A DNA stretch of 28,671 nucleotides from Mageeibacillus sp. UBA1255 (GCA_002308795.1 DBVV01000072.1:44191-72861); one strand, 5' to 3'. Positions 7,367 through 15,920 are shown, numbered from the stretch's first letter. Notes: a model not told the origin generated them from the letters alone. Program-made: numbers and translations.

Positions 7367-8611
7367 ATGACTGAAGCGATCATTATCACGGTCTGTCTGC
7401 TTTTCTCCGCTTTTTTCTCTGCTGCGGAAACGGCGTACTCGTCGCTCAGCCACAGCCGTCTCAGGCTGATGAGCGAAAACGGCAGGAAAGGCGCGAAACT
7501 CGCTCTTAGATTATCGGAAAACTACGACAGCCTGCTGTCAACGATCCTTGTCGGGAACAATATCGTCAATATCGCTCTGGCTTCCGTCAGCACGATCCTG
7601 TTCGTGCGTCTGATAGGGAATGCGGGCGCGACGGTGTCAACGGCCGTTATCACCGCGGTCGTGCTTATCTTCGGTGAAGTCACTCCCAAAAGCATCGCTA
7701 AGGACTACCCGGAAAAATTCGCGATCTTTTCCGCTCCTGCGCTCACTGTGCTGACGGTCATCCTTAAGCCGGTAAACTTTCTGTTCGTAAAATGGAAGCA
7801 GCTGATAGGAAAACTGTTCGGGTCAAAAGAATCCAAATCGATGACGCCCGAAGAACTCCTGATCGTACTCGAAGAAGTCGAAAAAGAGGGCGCGATCGAT
7901 AAAAGCGAGGGAGAACTGCTGGCCAACGCACTCGAATTCGGCGAAAGCACCGCCGAAGAGATATTGACCCACCGCACGGAAATGGAGGCGGTCGGGCTCG
8001 ACTGGGATAAAAGCAGGATCGCGGACGTGTTCGGCAGGACCGGGTTCTCGAGGCTGCCGGTGTACGGAGAAGACCTTGACCACATCGTAGGAATACTGCA
8101 TCATAAAGACTTTTTCACACCTTCCGGCATCAGCGAAAAAGAAATATCGGAACTTATGAAACCGCCCGTATTCGCAAACGCGGGGGAAAAGATCGACAAC
8201 GTTCTCAGGCTGATGAAAAAGCACAAAACACACCTGTGCGTCGTCGTCGACGAATACGGAGGAACGTCCGGTATCGTCACTATGGAAGATATTCTGGAAG
8301 AACTGGTGGGCGAGATCTGGGACGAGCACGACGAGGAAAAGCAGGAGATATCGCAGACCGGGGACAATACTTACGACGTTGACGGCCTCACCAATCTTGA
8401 GGAATTCGCCGAGAGATTCGGGCTCACGATCGATTCGGACAACGTCTCCGTCGGCGGCTGGGTCATGGAAATGCTGGGGCGTATCCCCGAACCCGGCGAT
8501 AGATTTGAGTCCGGCGGCTTAAACGTCGAAGTGCTGGAAACAGACGGAAAGCGCGTCTCAAGGGTACTCGTATCCGTCAGTGCGCCCGGATCTGCAGCGC
8601 AGAACGAATAA
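7367..8611 (+). CDS. CNNM/CorC-family (hemolysin C-like) membrane protein
   Basis: This 414-residue protein has the full architecture of the CNNM/CorC/TlyC family. A DUF21 membrane domain occupies about residues 1-180 (opening with the FFSAAETAYSSL signature and containing GEVTPKSIAKDYPEKFA). A CBS pair spans about 195-320, ending in VVVDEYGGTSGIVTMEDILEE. A CorC_HlyC C-terminal domain follows from about 335. Such proteins are Mg2+ (or Na+/Mg2+ exchange) transporters or their regulators in the cytoplasmic membrane, and the CBS pair binds Mg-ATP in characterised CNNM relatives. 'Hemolysin' is a historical label. GGAGG at 7354-7358 sets the start. The gene follows the 75-aa gene by 84 bp and may be cotranscribed with it. 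Confidence 0.92.
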   Translation: MTEAIIITVCLLFSAFFSAAETAYSSLSHSRLRLMSENGRKGAKLALRLSENYDSLLSTILVGNNIVNIALASVSTILFVRLIGNAGATVSTAVITAVVLIFGEVTPKSIAKDYPEKFAIFSAPALTVLTVILKPVNFLFVKWKQLIGKLFGSKESKSMTPEELLIVLEEVEKEGAIDKSEGELLANALEFGESTAEEILTHRTEMEAVGLDWDKSRIADVFGRTGFSRLPVYGEDLDHIVGILHHKDFFTPSGISEKEISELMKPPVFANAGEKIDNVLRLMKKHKTHLCVVVDEYGGTSGIVTMEDILEELVGEIWDEHDEEKQEISQTGDNTYDVDGLTNLEEFAERFGLTIDSDNVSVGGWVMEMLGRIPEPGDRFESGGLNVEVLETDGKRVSRVLVSVSAPGSAAQNE

Positions 8612-8615
8612 CAGG

Positions 8616-8643
8616 TTGCATTTTAGCGAGAATGTGGTAAAAT
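8616..8643 (+). promoter_or_regulatory. Promoter for the dehydrogenase-kinase operon
   Basis: TTGCAT (8616-8621) and TAAAAT (8638-8643) are spaced by 16 bp, and a TGG directly before the -10 makes it an extended -10 element. The -35 box forms the left arm of a 7-bp inverted repeat, TTGCATT (8616-8622) with AATGCAA (8648-8654), which brackets the promoter and the expected transcription start. Confidence 0.75.
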
Positions 8644-8676
8644 ACACAATGCAATTCAATTGTTTGGAGGCATATC

Positions 8677-9939
8677 ATGAAAACAAAAGCAGTAAGAATG
8701 TACGGTAAGGAAGACCTCAGACTCGAAGAATTCGAACTCCCCGAGATCAAAAAAGACGAAATACTGGCGCATATCATCTCTGACAGCGTCTGTATGTCCA
8801 CATATAAAGCTATGGAGCAGGGAACTGCCCATAAGCGTGTACCGAACGATATCGCAGAAAAACCGGTCATAGTCGGTCACGAATTCTGCGGCGAGATCGT
8901 TAAAGTGGGTAAAAAATGGGCCGGTAAATTCAAGCCGGGCCAGAAGTTCTCCATTCAGCCTGCTCTTAACTATAAAGGCTCGATGGCGGCTCCCGGATAT
9001 TCGTACCAGTATATCGGCGGCGATGCAACGTACGTCATTATACCGAACGAAGTTATGGAAATGAACTGCCTGCTCGAATATAACGGTGAAGCGTTCTTCT
9101 ACGGAAGCGTTGCCGAGCCGATGTCGTGCATCGTAGGAACTTATCACGCGATGTACCACACCACCGCCGGAAAATACACCCATAAGATGGGTATCGTTAA
9201 AGGTGGAAACATGGCGATCCTCGCTGGCGTAGGACCTATGGGAATAGGAGCTATAGACTATGCTATCCATTGCCGCCGCCGCCCCGGACTGCTCGTCGTC
9301 ACCGATATCGACCAGGCGAGACTTGACCGCGCCGCATCGATCTACACCGTCGAAGAAGCAGCTAAACGCGGTGTTAAACTCGTTTACGTGAACACTGCGA
9401 CGACGCCTGATGCAGAGGCATATATTATGAGCCTCACCGGAGGGAAGGGCTTTGACGACGTCATGGTGTTCGCACCGGTCAGACCGGTAGTGGAGATGGG
9501 CGACAGACTGCTCGGAAAAGACGGCTGCCTCAACTTCTTCGCAGGACCGAAGGCTGCTCCGTTCATGGCTGAGTTCAACTTCTATAACGTTCACTACAAC
9601 AGCACTCACCTGGTAGGTACCAGCGGCGGCAATACCGACGACATGATCGAGTCCCTCAAGATGATGAGCGACGGCAGACTGAATACGGCGTCAATGATCA
9701 CTCACATCGGCGGTCTTAACGCTGTTGTCGATACCGTCATGAATCTTCCGAAGATCCCGGGCGGAAAGAAACTGATCTACACGAACATCGATATGCCTCT
9801 TACCGCTATTTCGGATTTCGCTGGACTCGGTAAAAAAGACAAAATGTTCAAAGAACTTGACGAGATCTGCGCACGCCATAACTATCTGTGGAACGCCGAG
9901 GCTGAGAAGTACCTGCTCGCCAACGCAAAACAGATCTGA
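8677..9939 (+). CDS. Zn-dependent medium-chain dehydrogenase, SorE-like
   Basis: This 420-residue protein is a medium-chain dehydrogenase/reductase. The GroES-like N-terminal domain carries the catalytic zinc ligands Cys39 (SDSVCMSTYK) and His68-Glu69 (VGHEFCGEIVKVG). The Rossmann domain has AILAGVGPMGIGAIDYA. The structural four-cysteine zinc lobe is absent. The overall form, including a long C-terminal segment after the usual domain, resembles L-sorbose-1-phosphate reductase (SorE) type proteins, which interconvert ketose phosphates and alditol phosphates with NAD(P). The neighbouring kinase 43 bp downstream suggests that it handles a phosphorylated ketose or a deoxy-sugar. The true substrate is not certain; L-threonine- or polyol-dehydrogenase-like activity is an alternative. 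GGAGG precedes the ATG. Confidence 0.8.
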   Translation: MKTKAVRMYGKEDLRLEEFELPEIKKDEILAHIISDSVCMSTYKAMEQGTAHKRVPNDIAEKPVIVGHEFCGEIVKVGKKWAGKFKPGQKFSIQPALNYKGSMAAPGYSYQYIGGDATYVIIPNEVMEMNCLLEYNGEAFFYGSVAEPMSCIVGTYHAMYHTTAGKYTHKMGIVKGGNMAILAGVGPMGIGAIDYAIHCRRRPGLLVVTDIDQARLDRAASIYTVEEAAKRGVKLVYVNTATTPDAEAYIMSLTGGKGFDDVMVFAPVRPVVEMGDRLLGKDGCLNFFAGPKAAPFMAEFNFYNVHYNSTHLVGTSGGNTDDMIESLKMMSDGRLNTASMITHIGGLNAVVDTVMNLPKIPGGKKLIYTNIDMPLTAISDFAGLGKKDKMFKELDEICARHNYLWNAEAEKYLLANAKQI

Positions 9940-9982
9940 CGGAAAGACACGTCATTTATTGACCCCTACAGGAGGCTGACAC

Positions 9983-11455
9983 ATGGAAATATTAGCATTT
10001 GACTACGGCGCCAGCAGCGGAAGAGCGATACTTGGAAAATTTGACGGCGAGAAACTTGCTCTTGAAGAGATGCATCGCTTCTCGAGCGATCCCGTAATGA
10101 TGAGAGACACGTTTACCTGGGATTTTCTCCGCCTTTTCCACGAGATGAAGACAGGTATCCTGAAAACTTACAACGCAGGCCATAAAAATCTTGCCGGCAT
10201 GGGCGTAGATACGTGGGGCGTTGACTTCGGACTCCTTTCTGCAAAAGGCGCGCTTCTAGGCAACCCCGTTCATTACAGGGACAGCCGTACCGACGGTATG
10301 ATCGAAGCCGCGACTTCTACGGTTCCCGCAAGAGAGATCTACGGATATACCGGAATACAGTTCCAGAAATTCAACACACTCTTCCAGCTTCTGGCGATGG
10401 CCAGAAACGACGATCCGCTCCTTCGCGACGCCGATACGATGCTGTTCATGCCGGATCTGTTCAACTACTTCCTCACCGGAGAAAAGTTCTGCGAATACAC
10501 CATCACGAGCACTTCGATGCTCTTCGATCCCGTGGCTCAGGACTGGGCATATGAGATGATCAGAAAAGTTGACAGCAGGATAAATCCCGCAATATTCCCG
10601 AAAGTGATCGACGCCGGAACGAAGATCGGAAAGCTCAGCGATTCGATCTGCTCCGAACTTGGTGTGGGATCCATTCCTGTTATCGCCGTCGCCGAACACG
10701 ACACCGGTTCAGCTGTTGTCTCCGTACCTTTCAGAGATAAAAAATCAGCATATCTCAGCTCCGGGACGTGGTCGCTGCTCGGCGTAGAACTCGATAAGCC
10801 GATTATCAACGATACGACGTACGAACTGAATTATACGAACGAAGGCGGTATTAACAGGACCGTAAGACTTCTGAAAAATATCATGGGTCTCTGGATCAAC
10901 CAGGAATGCCGCAGATACTGGCAGAAAAAAGGCGAGAACTTCACGTTCGACGAACTGGAGCAGGGCGCACTGAGCGCGAAACCGTTCCAGTCGATCATCG
11001 ACGTAGACGCTCCCGACTTCTTCGAGCCGTATAATATGCCTGTTAAGGTACAGGATTACTGTGCACGCACAGGCCAGAAAGTTCCAGAGACGAAGGGCGA
11101 GATCGTCCGCTGCGTCATGGAAAGCCTTGCACTTAAATACAGGCAGGCGATCGAAGGACTTGAGAAGATCGTCGGATACAAGATCCCGTCGCTCCACATC
11201 GTAGGCGGAGGATGCAAGGAAAAAACGCTTTGCAGATTTACTGCGAGCGCTATCAACCGTCCTGTATACGCAGGTCCGATCGAGGCTACCGCTATCGGTA
11301 ATCTTTCAACGCAGCTCATCTCTCTGGGCGAGGTCGGTTCGCTCGATCAGGCACGCGAGGTCGTGGCAAATTCCTTCCCGCTGGACGTATACCTCCCGCA
11401 GAATCCTGCAGACTGGGATCTGGCTTACGAAAAGTTGCTGTCACTGCAGTTGTAA
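9983..11455 (+). CDS. rhaB: FGGY carbohydrate kinase, rhamnulokinase-like
   Basis: This 490-residue FGGY-family kinase resembles RhaB, which phosphorylates L-rhamnulose at C1 with ATP. The N-terminal phosphate-binding motif is FDYGASSGRAILGKFDG. The substrate-side region includes GVDTWGVDFGLL and VHYRDSRT, and the C-terminal ATP domain has SSGTWSLLGVEL and LHIVGGGCKEKTL. Length matches the family. AGGAGG (9970-9975) precedes the ATG by seven bases. It is probably cotranscribed with the SorE-like dehydrogenase. Rhamnose isomerase (rhaA) and rhamnulose-1-phosphate aldolase (rhaD) are not in the window, so a related substrate such as L-fuculose or L-xylulose cannot be excluded. The gene's stop codon lies inside the -35 box of the next promoter. 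Confidence 0.85.
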   Translation: MEILAFDYGASSGRAILGKFDGEKLALEEMHRFSSDPVMMRDTFTWDFLRLFHEMKTGILKTYNAGHKNLAGMGVDTWGVDFGLLSAKGALLGNPVHYRDSRTDGMIEAATSTVPAREIYGYTGIQFQKFNTLFQLLAMARNDDPLLRDADTMLFMPDLFNYFLTGEKFCEYTITSTSMLFDPVAQDWAYEMIRKVDSRINPAIFPKVIDAGTKIGKLSDSICSELGVGSIPVIAVAEHDTGSAVVSVPFRDKKSAYLSSGTWSLLGVELDKPIINDTTYELNYTNEGGINRTVRLLKNIMGLWINQECRRYWQKKGENFTFDELEQGALSAKPFQSIIDVDAPDFFEPYNMPVKVQDYCARTGQKVPETKGEIVRCVMESLALKYRQAIEGLEKIVGYKIPSLHIVGGGCKEKTLCRFTASAINRPVYAGPIEATAIGNLSTQLISLGEVGSLDQAREVVANSFPLDVYLPQNPADWDLAYEKLLSLQL

Positions 11456-11478
11456 TTTCAGAAGAGATGCTGTATAAT
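11450..11478 (+). promoter_or_regulatory. Promoter for the solute-binding lipoprotein gene
   Basis: TTGTAA (11450-11455) and TATAAT (11473-11478) are spaced by 17 bp. The -35 hexamer contains the TAA stop codon of the upstream kinase gene, so the promoter begins within that coding region. It would let the binding protein be made at a higher level than, or separately from, the kinase. Confidence 0.78.
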
Positions 11479-11512
11479 ATTAAAATAATCCAGAAAGGAA
11501 AGAGGATGGATC

Positions 11513-12913
11513 ATGATTTCTAAAAAAATGAATGTGTCAGTGCTTGTGAAAGCAGCCGTTCTGGCGCTTGTGCTTGTTATGGTTCTTGGCATTTTCGGAT
11601 GCAAAAAAGCTATTATCCAGACAGGTGACGTAGATCAAACACTTACAGTAGATGACCTTAACATAAAGGGAACGATCACCTTTACGATCAATAACGAAAG
11701 CGGATCGAAAGAAGAAGCGATGGCTCCCAGAAACGTTGTAAACGTTTTTATGAACAGATATCCCAATACGAGAGTCATATATGAAGAGGCAAACAGGACC
11801 ACTTATCCTACTCGTATTTCTGCCGGCGATATCGGCGACGTGTTCTGGTGCGACGATAACGACGCGAATAACTATCAGCAGAATCATAACGCACTCATGC
11901 CCCTGGACTCCTATCTCAAACCCATGAACATCGATATGGGCGATATCTACTCCGGTGTTATCGATAACGGTAGGATCGGCGGCAGACTTTATATGGTGCC
12001 CAGAAAGATAGGCGAACAGCTCCTCATCTACAATAAGACGATGCTTCAGAGTGCAGGTATCGATTTTGATAATTCATATGCATATACCTGGGAAGATTTC
12101 AAAGACGTCTGCAAGCGCCTTACCGTTATCGAGGACGGTAAAGTTCAGCAGGCCGGCGCCGCCTTCAAGATCTGGTGGCACCCGATCTGGCAAATGTTCT
12201 TCCGCGGCTTCGGCGGCGAGTGGGTAGACAGCATCAACCACAAGATCACCATCACTTCGAGCAACGAAGTCATGCAGGGTATCAACGAACTGGTCACAGG
12301 CGTTCAGGAAGGCTGGCTCTATCCCGAGGATCTTACCGGACAGATCAACGCTATCAAATATGCGGTCCCCGACGGCGACAGCAATATTTCCGGCGTATGC
12401 TTCAAGACGTTCGGCGCTATGACCTGGCTCACCAGACTCGGCAACGCGTACGACAGGCTCCAGATCGACTGGGATTTCTGCCCGTTCCCGGCTTTCCCGA
12501 ATCATAATATTTCCACGGGCGCTACCGGTTACGTCGTGTATAACAGGACCCAGAATCCCGATACCGCGGCCGCGTTCGCTCTGTTCTTCCTCACTCCCGA
12601 AGGTCAGACCGCTTACCACAGCCAGACCGGCGGAAACGTCCCCGTACTTAAATCACTTGCCGACGAGGAATTCTGGAGAGGAAAGGGTACTCCGTGGGAG
12701 GATAAGAATTACAACGCATTCGTTTCGTACCCCGATAACACGAAACCCTCGAGCCTTGCTTCACAGGTCCCGATCGAGATCGCCACTATATTCTCCAACG
12801 ATAATATGATGGCTACTCTTGCGAAGATCATCAACGGCGGAGCCGACGCGCAGACCGCTTTCAACCAGATGGAGACTAAGGCAAACGAGAAGTGGGAGAC
12901 TTTGATGTCATAA
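11513..12913 (+). CDS. Extracellular solute-binding lipoprotein (ABC sugar type)
   Basis: This 466-residue protein has a lipoprotein signal peptide: a basic N-terminus, a hydrophobic core to about residue 25, and the lipobox-like GIFGC with Cys30 as the lipid anchor. The mature part has the features of cluster-1 type sugar-binding proteins, such as DIGDVFWCDDND, KIWWHPIWQMFFRGFGGEWV and FALFFLTPEGQTAYHSQTGGNVPV. It would sit on the outer face of the membrane and pass an oligosaccharide to an ABC permease. No permease or ATPase gene is present in the window, and a strong terminator follows, so it is an orphan that must share a transporter encoded elsewhere. AGAGG lies seven bases before the ATG. 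The ligand is unknown. Confidence 0.9.
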   Translation: MISKKMNVSVLVKAAVLALVLVMVLGIFGCKKAIIQTGDVDQTLTVDDLNIKGTITFTINNESGSKEEAMAPRNVVNVFMNRYPNTRVIYEEANRTTYPTRISAGDIGDVFWCDDNDANNYQQNHNALMPLDSYLKPMNIDMGDIYSGVIDNGRIGGRLYMVPRKIGEQLLIYNKTMLQSAGIDFDNSYAYTWEDFKDVCKRLTVIEDGKVQQAGAAFKIWWHPIWQMFFRGFGGEWVDSINHKITITSSNEVMQGINELVTGVQEGWLYPEDLTGQINAIKYAVPDGDSNISGVCFKTFGAMTWLTRLGNAYDRLQIDWDFCPFPAFPNHNISTGATGYVVYNRTQNPDTAAAFALFFLTPEGQTAYHSQTGGNVPVLKSLADEEFWRGKGTPWEDKNYNAFVSYPDNTKPSSLASQVPIEIATIFSNDNMMATLAKIINGGADAQTAFNQMETKANEKWETLMS

Positions 12914-12992
12914 TATACCATTGCTTGCCCGGATCGTTTTAAGGCATGCTGCGCGGTCATCGCGTAAAAGATAGTTCACGATACGATCAACG

Positions 12993-13042
12993 TTTAAAAT
13001 CGCCGTACAGAGGCTCACAGGGGCCTCTGCGGCGATTTTAAA
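12993..13042 (+). terminator. Very strong terminator after the solute-binding protein gene
   Basis: TTTAAAATCGCCG (12993-13005) pairs perfectly over 13 bp with CGGCGATTTTAAA (13030-13042). Inside it, CAGAGGC (13008-13014) pairs with GCCTCTG (13023-13029) around an 8-nt loop, with only a two-base bulge between the stems. A and T runs on both flanks make it potentially bidirectional. Confidence 0.9.
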
Positions 13043-13062
13043 TAATTGGTCACATATCTTCA

Positions 13063-13091
13063 TTGACAAAGACAGGTCGCGACATTATAAT
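13063..13091 (+). promoter_or_regulatory. Perfect-consensus promoter with palindrome in the spacer
   Basis: TTGACA (13063-13068) and TATAAT (13086-13091) are both exact sigma-A consensus hexamers with the optimal 17-bp spacing. The spacer contains the 8-bp palindrome GTCGCGAC (13076-13083). A promoter this strong in front of catabolic genes would normally need repression, and the palindrome is well placed to be part of an operator. Confidence 0.88.
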
Positions 13092-13126
13092 CGGCATATA
13101 TTAAGGCGTACGGAGGAACGGATAGT

Positions 13127-14728
13127 ATGAAGATCGAGAAAATAACAGCTGACAGGGAATTTATCAGTTTTATCATTAAAGACGGAAACGCAGAACAGAA
13201 AATCGAGAAAGTCACGATAAAAGAATTGACGCCCGTCGCCGGACCGGGTGTCGAAGCCAGAGTGATATCTTCACACTGCATTGACCTCGGAAACGGAGAG
13301 ATACAGCTTCGGCGTTTTAGCGACGGGGGAGAACACGACAGAATGATGTCGAGGTTCGAACTGAGTGCAGACGGAAAAATTATCCCCGGCGATAAATACG
13401 TTTCGGAGATCGCGCCTGAGGCTGCGGATAACGTTTTGCCGTTCCCGAAATTCCGTTCCATAAAATCCATAAACGCTTCTCCAGAACTCCAGGCCCGCAT
13501 GCAGGTGGAGCAGGGACGCCCTGACGTGAGCCTTGCAGGTATAATGACCACAGTGCCGGGAAACGATACGGTCACATTTATACGCGAAGGAAAAGAGTAT
13601 TATTTCCGAAAAGACGCGATCGAGAATTTTGACCGCTATATGAGTGCATACGAATATTGCACACTTATCCTGCTTAATTCGCCCGGTTCCTTCGGATCGC
13701 GAAGAGAAAAGAAATTGTTAGACGCCTGCATCCATCCTGCGTTCGACGCCGGAAATCCGTCCGCGCTCATCAGCGCTTTCAACCTGCGCACCGAAGAAGG
13801 ACTCGGTTACTACGCTGCGTTCGTTGAGTTTCTGCTTAAGCGCTATATGCGTTCAGACGGCAAGTTCGGACACGTGATCGGGGCGGTCATCGGCAACGAG
13901 ATCGATCAGCAGGGGATCTGGGGCAACGCGGGCGATATGACGTGTGAAGATTATATAGGTGAATATTCGGCGGCAATGCGTCTTGCATGGCAGATCGGCC
14001 GGAAATACTATTCTTCGTTCCGTGTATACATTTCGCTAACGAACAACTGGAACGTCGCTACGCCGGGCTCGAGCCTCCGGTTTTACACCGCAAAAAAGTG
14101 CGTGACGGAACTTGCCGTACGCTCGAAGACAGAAGGCGATTTCGACTGGGGAGTAGCGTACCATCCTTACCCCGAAAATCTTTTCTATCCCGATTTCTGG
14201 AATGACAGAGCCGCCGATTTCAACTTCAACACGCCTCACATCACGTTCAAAAATATGGAAGTACTCGAGGCATTTCTTGCCCGGGACCTGTTCCTTTATA
14301 AAGGCGAACCCCGCCGCATCATTTTCAGTGAGCAGGGATTAAACACGGCAAGCGGTCCGCTCGAGCATCATTTCGAGCTGAACGGGGAGGCCGGGATCGT
14401 TCTGGCGTATATGAAGGCAAGAAATATGAAGACGGTCGACATGTTCGTGCATCACAGCAGCATTGACAACCCCGGCGAATTCGGACTGAATCTCGGTCTG
14501 ATAAAATACGATCCGGACGCGCCTGGACATATCGGAAAACCGAAACCGATCTACTATGCGTTCATGGCGATGGATACGGACAAAGAACCGGAGTATATCG
14601 AAAAGGCAAGGGCACATATCGGGCCGGATCTTTTCGATTATCTCCTTCATCCGGTGATCGTCAATGCCGAACGTACGCCGGAGGATGCCCTTAACGAAAG
14701 CATACTTACGAACAGAACTGAAGCATAA
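13127..14728 (+). CDS. DUF5722-like putative glycoside hydrolase (clan GH-A-like)
   Basis: The 533-residue product fits the DUF5722 type: an N-terminal beta-rich part of about 130 residues and a probable TIM barrel. Two carboxylates sit in contexts typical of retaining clan GH-A glycosidases: Asn257-Glu258 in VIGNEIDQQG (candidate acid/base at the end of a beta strand) and Glu402 in IIFSEQGLN (candidate nucleophile). The spacing of 144 residues is normal for that clan. The segment VAYHPYPENLFYP between them is the usual substrate-loop region. There is no signal peptide. GGAGG lies ten bases before the ATG. A consensus promoter drives it, and a permease gene follows 40 bp downstream. The substrate is unknown; enzymatic function is inferred from motifs only. 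Confidence 0.78.
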   Translation: MKIEKITADREFISFIIKDGNAEQKIEKVTIKELTPVAGPGVEARVISSHCIDLGNGEIQLRRFSDGGEHDRMMSRFELSADGKIIPGDKYVSEIAPEAADNVLPFPKFRSIKSINASPELQARMQVEQGRPDVSLAGIMTTVPGNDTVTFIREGKEYYFRKDAIENFDRYMSAYEYCTLILLNSPGSFGSRREKKLLDACIHPAFDAGNPSALISAFNLRTEEGLGYYAAFVEFLLKRYMRSDGKFGHVIGAVIGNEIDQQGIWGNAGDMTCEDYIGEYSAAMRLAWQIGRKYYSSFRVYISLTNNWNVATPGSSLRFYTAKKCVTELAVRSKTEGDFDWGVAYHPYPENLFYPDFWNDRAADFNFNTPHITFKNMEVLEAFLARDLFLYKGEPRRIIFSEQGLNTASGPLEHHFELNGEAGIVLAYMKARNMKTVDMFVHHSSIDNPGEFGLNLGLIKYDPDAPGHIGKPKPIYYAFMAMDTDKEPEYIEKARAHIGPDLFDYLLHPVIVNAERTPEDALNESILTNRTEA

Positions 14729-14768
14729 GTTTTATCAGGTAATTATTCCGAAAAACAGGAATAAAAGT

Positions 14769-15905
14769 ATGAAAAAAATTCTTACTTTTTTAAAAAAAGA
14801 ACTGATGCTCGTCCTGTCGCTGGCAGCTGCAGTCATTTCACTGTTCATAACACCGCCCTCGGCTAAACTTATCAGTGCGATCGACTGGAGGACGCTCGGC
14901 ATCCTGCTCATGATGCTGCTCGTACTCGAAGGATTCAAAAAAGAGGCGGTGCTGTCGCCGGTGGTCGCTATGGGCGCGAAACTGCGCCGAATGCGGCCGC
15001 TCACGTTCTTCCTCGTCTTAGGCGTATTCTTCTCATCCATGTTCGTAACGAACGACGTTTCGCTCATCATATTCGTGCCGATCACCATACTCATCTTCCG
15101 CGGCGGAAACAAAGAAAAATACATACTGCCGGTACTGACACTCCAGAATATCGCCGCGATACGCGGATCACTTCTAACGCCATTCGGCTCTCCGCAGAAC
15201 CTCTTCCTGTTCGGCCGAGTCAATATCAGCGCAGGACATTTTATGCTTCACATGCTGCCGCTGTGCGCATTGTCCGCCGCACTTTTATCCCTGTTCATCC
15301 TTTTCATATACAGAAAAGACCCGGGAGAATCGGTCGAACCTGCGCGCTCCGAAAAAGCGGGGAAGGAGAACCTCCCCAGACGCGTTTCATATATCATTGC
15401 CTTCTGCGCAGTAGTGTTCACGGTCGTTTCCAGAACACAGTACTGGTACGTGATCCTCGGAGCCGTTATAGTAGCGATGGCGGTCAATGACATCCGGATC
15501 TTCAAAAGCGTTGACTACGTGCTGCTGCTCACGTTCCTTTGCTTCTTCATTTTCTCGCAATCGATAGCGAACAACGAAAAGATCGCATCCTTCCTTTCCG
15601 GAGCTGTTGCAGGCCGCGAATACTGGTGGGCAATAGGGCTTAGCCAGATCATCTCTAACGTTCCGGCCACGATAGTTCTTCACCCGTTCTCGACAAACTT
15701 CGCAGGCCTTATATACGGCGCGGATACCGCAGGACTGTGTTCTATAATCGGCTCGCTGGCTTCTGTGATCAACTACCGCATCTATATACGCGAATATCCG
15801 GGAAACGGTAAAAAATTTCTGCGAACTTTTATGCTTATAAGCTGGATCTTTTTCCTGTTAGTGGTGATACCCGGACTGCTGCTGAGCTGCTGGCCTTTTT
15901 TCTGA
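14769..15905 (+). CDS. ArsB/SLC13-type anion permease
   Basis: This product (378 residues) has about ten hydrophobic segments and two short motifs typical of the ion-transporter superfamily that holds CitMHS, ArsB and SLC13 proteins: LTPFGSPQNLFLFG in the first half (the counterpart of TPxGNPQN) and SNVPATIVLHPFS in the second half. Such proteins move anions such as di- or tricarboxylates across the cytoplasmic membrane, usually with Na+ or H+. An in-frame ATG at 14664 would overlap the upstream gene; the ATG at 14769 gives a normal positive-then-hydrophobic N-terminus and is preferred, although its ribosome site (AGGA) is weak. It sits 40 bp after the DUF5722-like gene, so the two probably share a transcript. 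The substrate is unknown. Confidence 0.82.
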   Translation: MKKILTFLKKELMLVLSLAAAVISLFITPPSAKLISAIDWRTLGILLMMLLVLEGFKKEAVLSPVVAMGAKLRRMRPLTFFLVLGVFFSSMFVTNDVSLIIFVPITILIFRGGNKEKYILPVLTLQNIAAIRGSLLTPFGSPQNLFLFGRVNISAGHFMLHMLPLCALSAALLSLFILFIYRKDPGESVEPARSEKAGKENLPRRVSYIIAFCAVVFTVVSRTQYWYVILGAVIVAMAVNDIRIFKSVDYVLLLTFLCFFIFSQSIANNEKIASFLSGAVAGREYWWAIGLSQIISNVPATIVLHPFSTNFAGLIYGADTAGLCSIIGSLASVINYRIYIREYPGNGKKFLRTFMLISWIFFLLVVIPGLLLSCWPFF

Positions 15906-15920
15906 AAACGTAAATTAAAA

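Noticed and set aside
8656..9609. Long open frame (317 codons) on the minus strand opposite the SorE-like dehydrogenase gene
   Set aside because: It is antisense to a gene with clear family motifs and a promoter, and its translation is low in recognisable motifs. It is a shadow of biased codon use.
9937..9960. TGACG/CGTCA hairpin with TTTATT between the dehydrogenase and kinase genes
   Set aside because: A 5-bp stem is too weak to call a terminator, and the two genes look like one operon. It might at most reduce read-through.
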